This document shows positions 56,472 to 64,000 of a stretch of 64,000 bases of DNA, piece by piece. The translations under genes were made by a program, and so were the position numbers. Source of the stretch: Euphorbia lathyris (taxonomy: Eukaryota; Streptophyta; Magnoliopsida; Malpighiales; Euphorbiaceae); NCBI RefSeq assembly GCF_963576675.1, contig NC_088911.1, forward strand, positions 81,125,256 through 81,189,255, given 5' to 3'. Position 1 is the first letter of the stretch. Each line of letters begins with the position of its first letter. The notes beneath the pieces are model-generated. The model saw only the letters and a list, made by a program, of their open reading frames with translations. It had not been told where the DNA came from and did not search any database.

Positions 56472-56473
<2 letters not shown>

Positions 56474-56715
56474 GGAATGGTTAAGAAGCAAACGGAGAAG
56501 AGAATTTGACGAAGGGAAAATCAATCAGTGACAGGTCTCACTACACTGATAAACAGGTTGAAAGAGAACGGTGGAGATCGGCAACAAGACTTCATCAGCA
56601 GCGGCAATCTGAGTGAGGCAATCGGAGTGACGGAAAATGGAGGAGGGAGATGGAGAACGTGTTTTGCCGTGAAAGAGAGTTTTTATTTGATGAGCTGTTA
56701 TAAGTGAAGGACAGG
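56472..56715. other. GC-richer conserved island, U7 copy
   Basis: Equivalent to 826-1070. Its minus-strand frame (56746-56525) starts inside the CACTA terminus, showing that the frame's beginning is accidental. Confidence 0.4.
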
Positions 56716-58881
56716 TGTCACTACAACAAATCATCACTTGCGCCACGATTAGAATCGTGGCACAAGTGTGATATTTCTGTGGCTATACTATTTAGCCACG
56801 AGAATTCAAGGTAGCTACTCCCGTGGCGCAAGTGAGCGTGGCTAGGTAGTTGCCACGGAAAATCATGGTTGTGGCTTAAATTGATTTTTATGCCACGAAA
56901 AAATCCGTGGCTAATCATATCCATTTGCCACAGGAAAAATCGTAGCAAAATTAAAATACTCGTGGCAAAACAAAGCAGCCTGTCGTAATTCATCCTAGCT
57001 AGCCACGGACATAACCGTAGCAAAAAATAGAATATTTTTGGCTAGAAACCTTATTGAGCCACAAGTATAACCGTAGCAAAGATAAAACACTTGTGGCTAG
57101 AAATCTTGCTTAGCCACAAATATAATCATGGCAAACTTCTTCTTTTTTCTTTGTAATTCGTGTTGGCCATATTTAACCCAATTTAAACTGTGAAAAAAAA
57201 TTAATAGATTCAAATATGAAACAAGTCGAGGCATAGAATTTATTGGTGTCATTAGATCTATTTATATACATATTGAATATTGTGCAATTGACATCTGAAT
57301 CAAATACTTTATATCCCCATAATATAAATATTTACAGTAAAAATATATATCTATCAAATAAAATACAATATCCAATCTCTTATAACTTCTATAAATATTG
57401 ATCACGTTAACAACATTCATTTGTTGCGGATGGAGATACTAGCTCTTCGAACTTCTTTTTACCTGCAATACTAAGAAAATATGCTATACATTGTAGTAAT
57501 TTATACAAAAACGACAAAGAAGCACAACATGATCACAAAATACTATGAATTCGCAAAGGCTAAACCAAACTATCATACTTTTCACCTTCTATGCTCTATT
57601 AAAAAGATAACATATAGTTGTATATTATACTGAAAACCACGTAGCACAACCAACAATTGACTAAGAAGTTATAGTACAGACCACTTCCATAGACTCAACA
57701 TTGCTTGTATGCATGAATAATAACATTGTACGATATGCCCAAAAGTTGTATGGAAAATAAACAAGATAAGCATACAAGTCTACAATTTCAGAAGTAGAGT
57801 AATTGATCCACTTTTCAATTAATCAAATAATAATTCAATATAATTGAAATTACACCAAGATAAGGCTTCAAATTTTTTGGAATTGGATATTAATTGTGAG
57901 TTCATATCATCATCACTGATTAAAAAATCCCATATTGAAAGATCAAGCCAACTAATTAGCACATAATAGGGAGCTAAAAATCTTCCAGCAATAACTAAAT
58001 CCTCTGGTTTCTCCATGAAAACAGAGAAGTCAAAAAAGAACAAAGCTCTAGTAACCAATCGTCTAATAATACCACATTGTTATCATGATATTCCTTTTTA
58101 TATTTCTATCTTTCAATACTTTCAATGAAAGAAAAGCAAAAAGGTATTAAACTTACTAGCTTTATGTGGTGTGATGCCTCAAAGGAATTGTCTGCTCCAT
58201 CTTCCTCAATGCTTTTCTTTAGCGTTTCTTTTTAGGTTGAAAATATTGACCAACTAAACCCAAAATAATAAATCCAAAAACAAAAGCAATTTAAGTTCAA
58301 GACTTGATTTTACATTGTAATTACTTTCAAAACACAAACTTGGTTAAAATTGACATTTTTAACCAATGCATAACCCACAAATAATTGCAATAAGCAAAAA
58401 ATTAGAAAAATGAACTAAATAAGAAAAAGAATAACAATTATAACTAACAGAAGATGATATGCATAATAAGCACAAAATGAGGATAGATAGGAGAAACCTT
58501 AATGACAATTCAGAGATTAAGGGAGAGAATGAAGGTTCTGATTGAGCAGAAGAACAAAGCCATTGAGCCTGAAATAAAATGATCTCTTTCACTCATAAAA
58601 TTACTTTGATTCCACTTTATCAGATAAAATAACATAAAAAAAGACAGTCTTACAGAAAGTTAGATTGTAGTTGACAATTAGAAGCATGCATCAAGTATCC
58701 CCAAATTAGAAGGCCATCATCGCCTTATAAAAGCATTACTAGTCTTTTGTGGAAACAACATGCAGCAAATGTTATAAAAAAAAAAGTATAAGCTTTATAC
58801 TCACCAAGATTCCAATAAAAGTTTGAACTTGATATCAGAATATAAATCTATCAAATATAAAAAATGAAAGAAAGAACTCAC

Positions 58882-59420
58882 TGAAAGTACCAAGATAAAT
58901 GTCCTTGTTTCCAGTGACTCTGCCTATCCTTGCTTGACATCTTCAATGCAGGTGATGTCTCCATAACATAGATATATGACAGTTAGAACAATGAGCTAAC
59001 TTTATACTATTAAGAAGGGGCTTCTTGTGAAACCATGCAATAAGATTAATGAAAACCTTATTACTCCTCTATAAATTGAATCACTCCTAGAGAACCAAAT
59101 GTTTTACTCCATAGAAATAGGGAAAAAATCAATTAATTAACTAACCATTCTCGTAATTAAGCAAAAAAATTGTCTTTACCGTCTTAAATGATTAACTTAT
59201 TCCCGACGGCTCATCTATTCTTCATCTCTTCAGCTCATCCTGATATTTTTCCAGCTAAACAAAACGAAAACTAAGATTAAGATATATCTCGAGAAAGATT
59301 ATACTAATTCATGAAAGGGGTTTCAAAATTTACAAGAAAATTAATGTGGGTGGAAGGGCCCCAGTACTTGAGGGCAGCAAGATCATATGTCCTTGCAGCT
59401 TTCTCTTCCATATCATATCA
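58882..59420 (-). pseudogene. Decayed AINTEGUMENTA/PLETHORA-like AP2 exons captured by the CACTA element
   Basis: Minus strand, in gene order. 59420-59334 encodes [20 protein letters not shown] and PSTHINF, the end of AP2 repeat 1, then a GTAAAT donor. 59254-59180 follows a TTTAG acceptor and holds the linker (LEKYQ, ELxxMKN, HLRR), then a GTAAAG donor. About 58962-58882 encodes RHH, RIGRVTGNKDIYLGTFS of AP2 repeat 2, then a GTGAGT donor. This is the known residue order and intron pattern of AINTEGUMENTA-like genes. Stops replace conserved Gly (twice) and Tyr, a Trp codon is TGT, and the linker has small indels: no functional protein. A further block near 58825-58805 ending in GTGAGT may be a later exon. 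Confidence 0.85.
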
Positions 59421-59841
59421 ATGTGGCAATAGTCCAAAGGGTAAAAACTGAAATTAGAATAAGAATAAGGTGATTCAAGGTAATTATTTTATGAAAGATA
59501 GAGAAAAAAACCCAAGATAAACTGTTACATATAAAAAGATGAAATAACATCAACCATAATTGATTTTACACACAGTTAACATATATAGGGAATCCCTTTC
59601 TTTATATTCATAATGAATTTAAACATCCATATAATGAAAAAAACAGAAGCAGAGAAGGAATCAATGAATTGCAGAATGAAGTATTAGTAAAATTAACATG
59701 AAATTAAGGAACTCAGCATTATGACAAAACGAAACTGGTTTGAAGTGCAATAGCTAATTAATGGATAATTAAATACCAGGCGTCATAGTTTGAAACAACA
59801 AACATAATATAACAAATTGGAAACTGGATTATATGAATTAC

Positions 59842-60210
59842 CTCGAAAATGTGCAGTGTGGAAGCGACAAGCGTGAGGGTGATTTAGGGAAGGGTAAAAT
59901 CGGGTTTGCAGTTCTTACATGTTCTGAGGGTTAGTTGCCGCTTGAGGATCCAATTGCAAGAAATCATTACGAATATAGGGTTTGAATCACAGTCGGTGGC
60001 CGACGGAACTCAAGATAAGAGAAGCATGCGTTTCGGAGAAGGACAAACAAACGAATCAGTGTACAATCGAAGGCCATCCGACACTTGAGAGCCAAAGAGT
60101 AGAGGGGGAATGGAGTTTGAAGAGGGAAATTTCTCAAAAATAGAAGCGGGAAAGAAAAACTGTTTGGAAATAATAGAGGGGGGAAGTTGAAGGGATAAGG
60201 ATTGCAAGTG
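59842..60210 (-). other. Unidentified exon-like segment in the CACTA element
   Basis: Twin of 21527-21900: GC-richer minus-strand sequence with a 65-codon frame (60207-60010) and a possible donor CGAG/GTAATT at 59842. It could be a leader or first exon preceding the AP2-like blocks; no homology recognised. Confidence 0.35.
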
Positions 60211-61784
60211 CTGAAGGCATGTAATTGGATTTTAAAAGGTTAGGACGAAATCCAGTAATAAATATTAAAATTTTCATCAATTTAAAACTTTATAATTTGT
60301 ATACACTTAATTAATAAAATAATACTTTACAAATGTTGATTTAGCTAATTTTTCAAATGGGGCGTAGCCCCTCGTAGTTTACCAAAAAAAAAGCTAATTT
60401 TTCAAAGATAGTATAACTTTCTTCTATTTTTATTAAATGCAATAATTTTGATAAGTTTTGTTTTAATTAATTAGATATTGTAATTAAAAAACTAATCATT
60501 CAAAACTTTGTAAGTATTTATTTTCGTGTTAATTTTGTGTTTAGTGGTTTGATACAAACACGACTTCAAAATATCGTGTCATTTTCAGATTAATCCAAAC
60601 GAATTTTTGTAGTTTCCCTCCACATAGAAAAAATGCAACAAATTAACATATTAAAATTAAATTTAGAACAATTTTTATAAAATAAATTACATGTGGTATA
60701 AGTAATTTTATGCCACGAGTAATTTTTTTTTCCGTGGCATAAATAGATTTAGCCACGGAAAAAAAATACTGTAGCAAAATTCATGGCATAAGTATATGTT
60801 TGCCACAGAAAAAAATTACCCGTGGCATAAATACAACAAGTGGTCATAAGTTTGTAGTGGAATCTATTTTTTCCGTGGCTAAATTAAAATATGCCACGAA
60901 ATTTGAATTCACGTGGCATAATTCGTGGCACAAGTAATGATTTGTTGTAGTGTGTCCATTAGTATATGGAAGGTTCTTTTAGTGAGTTGTAGGACCAGGA
61001 CCTTCCTATAAACTCCCCACCTAATATAGGATCATTATATATGATCAAACGGGGGGCAATCATAACTTGATACAGAGACTACATAATAACTATAAATCTA
61101 GCCATGCTTTTTGTCATTGTATATGGTCAAACGATGGGTAATCATGACTCGATATAAACGTATTAAATAGAAAAAAAAAACTATGAGTTATGCTTAAATA
61201 TTAGAAGATGAAAAAAGTATTTCATTGTGGTATTAATACCAAACCACTTCAAAAAAAAAAACTCTAATGTCATTTGCCTTTATAAAAAGGGTCAAATATA
61301 TGAATATCATAATTAAGTACAAAATTACAACTAAGTCATATCACTAAATTTAATTCTTAATATGTCATTATTCTCACTATGTATTATGATTTTATACCAT
61401 AATTTAAAAATTATAGACTCAAATTCAGAAATTATAAACCTTAGAAAATATATTCTAGACTTCTAATTTATAAACACTAATCCTTAAAATATATTAAAAG
61501 TACTAATTTTACTAGTTTGATATAATCCAAAATTATAACTTGTCATAGTTGTAAATAGTTTTTAAAATATGAATTTTCTGGGTAATTTTCCCTTATAAAA
61601 ATGTCATTAACCACATTCAATTCACTCTTAAACAAATTGATTTTTCCAATTTTTTTCTTACTATTAACTCTTCCAATTCTTTTCTTAAAAAAAAACCCTT
61701 CCAAATCTTGTCTTTTGTTCTATAATATCACTAACAATTTTTACATTTAAAAAAATAATAACTAACAATTTATAAAAAAAAGAA

Positions 61785-62365
61785 GAGTTAAGATGCAAAA
61801 ATACCCCTAACGTTTTGGGCCAGGAGCAATTTTATCCCTGACGTCTAAAATGGTGCAATTTTACCCCTAACGTTGGAAGTCAAAAGCAATTTTACCCCTA
61901 ACGTTGGAAGTCAGGAGCAATTTTACCCCTAACGTTAATAAATTGGGTCGATTTGAGAAATAATAGATCAAACTGTCTTCTCGCTCATGAATCTTGTTAT
62001 CTACACTTCATATGTGTGTTATTTTATCAGTAACAAATCACAAACATTCATTGGAATGTGAAAAAAATAAAAAAATATACTGTCTTTTTTGTACGGATTA
62101 GATAAAAAAAATTCTAAAAATCCACCGAATTTATAAATATTAATCTCAAATTCTATTATTAAATTATAAAAAATATGAAATCCTTTTTTTAGACGAATTA
62201 TTATGCAATTGGTGCAGAATAATGAATAAAAATATCTGTATTTTATAATAGTGTCTGAAATTGACCCAATTTATCAACGTTAGGGGTAAAATTGCACCAT
62301 TTTAGACGTTAGGGGTAAAATTGCTCCTAGCCCAAAACATTAGGGATATTTTTGCACCTTAACCC
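61785..62365. mobile_element. Non-autonomous inverted-repeat element, U7 copy
   Basis: 581 bp with AAAAAAGAA flanks on both sides. Confidence 0.78.
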
Positions 62366-63276
62366 AAAAAAGAATTATCATTTTTCTAAGAGCATGCCAC
62401 ATCATCAAAATCCCATCAAATCCAATTACCTTTTTTTTTCTTACGATTAAACTCTTCCAATTCATACCTTTTGTTCTATAATATCACTAACAATTTTTAC
62501 ATTTAAAAAAAATGTTCTGTTTGTAAGAGCATGCAACATCATCAAAATGGCATCTAAAATTCTCTTCTAATCTTCTTTCTGTTTCTGTTATTATATGTAA
62601 TATAGATTTCATGATTTATATAATCTGCACTTATATGTTGTTTGATAGAAATAAAAATTAAGTGCTGAAAAAATATAAAATTAAATACTGAATTTTAAAT
62701 ACCGAATATAAACAATTAGTTGATAATACAAACACACGTGAATTACCTTAAAAAAATCACATTTAAATTAAATAAGTGCTTAATTTTTAATTTAAATGAT
62801 TAGATGAGTTATCAAACAAGGTATTGGCCTAAAATTTCAATTGCGTTTAATAACCCTATGTTCTTATCTAATTGATTCAATAACATGTCCAGTTACATTC
62901 AATATCTCCATAATCTCGTCTAATTTCATTGGATAACCCAAAAATTCAACTGTCCCGTGAACTTTCAAAATTTCCTAATTTGTTGTCTATTTATCACATT
63001 CTTTTGATACGTGACGATCATTTTGAGACATGACGGAGCGTGTCTTCCATTTTCAGCATGCAACAAATTTATTAAGAATTATGAGGTTATTAGATACAAT
63101 ATGTGGGATCATTTGTAACTTTTAGAAATTCAGATGTTGCCCCTATACTCCAAAACTTTCCCTCCACTCTGAACTTTTTATTTGATGAGTCATATCCTCT
63201 GCACATAATAATTAAGATATTATATTTGCCATTTTATACAACTTAGCACATGACCTGTGTATGGTAACCAAATTAG

Positions 63277-63284
63277 CTATAAAT
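63277..63284 (+). promoter_or_regulatory. TATA box of zinc-finger gene F
   Basis: CTATAAAT, 84 bases before the ATG at 63361. Confidence 0.67.
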
Positions 63285-63360
63285 TACACCCCTCTTCTCT
63301 CTTGCCCTCTCTTCAGATTATCAAAAAAAGACACAAATTCAATTTTCAAACCCTGAATCT

Positions 63361-63876
63361 ATGGCTGGATATGGGTGGAATTCCAACAATCTTCCTACAA
63401 GCACGTACGCTGGCGCTCCACAAATCTTCTGTCGAATTTGTAACCAGGTTTTTGTGAGCACTGAAGCTTTTCTTCATCACATCGAAATTCACATGTCTAC
63501 GGATCATGATGGTTCTTCTGTTTCTGCCTCCAGAAGGATGCAGCAGCCACCACCATCTCTTAATGCTTCCGGTGGTGGCTTGAGCGGTCTCTCCGGTCAA
63601 AGAAACAACTTCAGTTTTCCCATTCCAAATGTTTACAGTACTATGTTTAATCCGACTCCTAATCAGTTTATTCATCCCCGGGCAGCCCCACAAATGTACT
63701 CTTCTTTTCCAACTGTGAGGAACAACTACGGGTTTGGGTCACAAAGTTTCCCTATCCCTTTTCAGGCTCCGAGGAAATTCACCAAGCCATTTCTTCAGCA
63801 GCTGGAGAAACCCTTGATCCCTATTTCTGATTCTGATTCCGAGTTTGAAGTGCTAGACTTGAACTTGAAGCTGTAG
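63361..63876 (+). CDS. C2H2 zinc-finger protein with EAR motif, copy F (U7)
   Basis: Intact, 171 residues, with the finger ligands C24, C27, H40 and H44 and the terminal LDLNLKL. Unique changes are A23F immediately before the first zinc cysteine, N99T and P115S; G76, F134, Q111 and K142 follow the majority. Promoter, leader and 3' hairpin are intact, so it is probably functional if expressed. A23F could affect finger packing, but this cannot be judged from sequence. Confidence 0.82.
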   Translation: MAGYGWNSNNLPTSTYAGAPQIFCRICNQVFVSTEAFLHHIEIHMSTDHDGSSVSASRRMQQPPPSLNASGGGLSGLSGQRNNFSFPIPNVYSTMFNPTPNQFIHPRAAPQMYSSFPTVRNNYGFGSQSFPIPFQAPRKFTKPFLQQLEKPLIPISDSDSEFEVLDLNLKL

Positions 63877-63912
63877 AGCAGCATAAAGATTAGGGTTTTG
63901 TTTAGGACAATA

Positions 63913-63940
63913 CCTAACCCTAGCTATGGCTATGGTTAGG
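63913..63940 (+). other. Conserved 3' UTR hairpin, copy F
   Basis: CCTAACC/GGTTAGG stem, as at 4005-4032, followed by AATAAA near 63968. Confidence 0.5.
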
Positions 63941-64000
63941 TTCGATGTATTTTTATTTCAATGAAACAATAAATATTATAATCAGAAAAAGAAAATATAT

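Larger units (their letters stand above)
56719..60952 (-). mobile_element. CACTA element carrying an AINTEGUMENTA-like gene fragment
   Basis: 4234 bp. The terminal inverted repeats CACTACAACAAATCAT match at both ends, and the 3-bp duplication TGT (56716-56718, 60953-60955) matches the uninterrupted GGTGTCCATTAG of other units. Dense subterminal repeats of CGTGGC/GCCACG lie at 56740-57130 and 60690-60940. No transposase seen, so it is non-autonomous. 57140-58720 has only short frames (57819-58058 and 58359-58592, minus) without recognisable domains. 58722-60230 carries the AP2-like exons and an exon-like leader. Confidence 0.9.
56071..64000 (+). repeat. Tandem unit U7, runs off the window, with a 4.2-kb CACTA insertion
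   Basis: Order as in U1 with the CACTA element between the island and the spacer. 60956-61784 and 62366-63276 are AT-rich with no gene recognised. The downstream segment is cut by the window edge. Confidence 0.9.

Noticed and set aside
56719..60952. Active transposase gene in the CACTA element
   Set aside because: Only short frames occur; no transposase motif is seen, so it is taken as non-autonomous.

Overview
This window is AT-rich, eukaryotic and almost certainly from a flowering plant, probably a eudicot. The basis is plant-type transposons (Ty1/copia with an initiator-methionine tRNA primer site, CACTA elements, Mutator-like inverted-repeat elements), a one-finger C2H2 protein ending in an EAR-type LxLxL motif, TATA plus pyrimidine-patch core promoters, and degraded exons of an AINTEGUMENTA-like AP2 gene. 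I cannot name the species.

The backbone is a head-to-tail array of seven copies (U1-U7) of a unit of about 5.07 kb. A full unit holds, in order: an (AG)n tract; a GC-richer island of about 245 bp; a non-coding stretch; a 581-582 bp inverted-repeat element with 9-bp target duplications; the promoter and the single-exon zinc-finger gene; and a downstream AT-rich segment with three 150-160 bp direct repeats. U1 (gene 3453-3968), U3 (25049-25564) and U7 (63361-63876) carry intact 171-residue genes. The U6 gene (45183-45761) has lost its stop codon. The U2 gene is split by a copia element, the U4 gene by a solo LTR plus small indels, and U5 has lost its gene through a deletion of about 1.7 kb.

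Some units are separated by a second large repeat, the 'array element' (15468-20418 truncated, 27113-31452, 47241-56070, and a right end at 1-431). It is bounded by a 10-bp direct repeat (CTATAATTAC) and inverted, hairpin-bearing ends, and its interior is 26-34 copies of a 129-bp minisatellite. The U1/U2, U4/U5 and U5/U6 junctions carry one copy of the 10-bp sequence and no insert, so filled and empty sites occur side by side. The element looks like a non-autonomous transposon built around a satellite array.

Later insertions are nested in this framework. A 4863-bp copia element with identical 117-bp LTRs lies at 9041-13903. A 2309-bp solo LTR lies at 34706-37014. A 3439-bp CACTA element interrupts the third satellite array (51684-55122). 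A 4234-bp CACTA element (56719-60952, with a deletion-derived relative at 20419-22640) carries decayed exons of an AINTEGUMENTA/PLETHORA-type gene on the minus strand.

The likely functional output is one family of small nuclear transcriptional repressors (EAR zinc-finger proteins) in up to four usable copies, plus the gag and pol of the young copia element. Most of the rest is repeat turnover: unequal exchange, array contraction, microhomology deletion and apparent gene conversion. All calls were made by eye, so homology beyond the motifs quoted is unverified.
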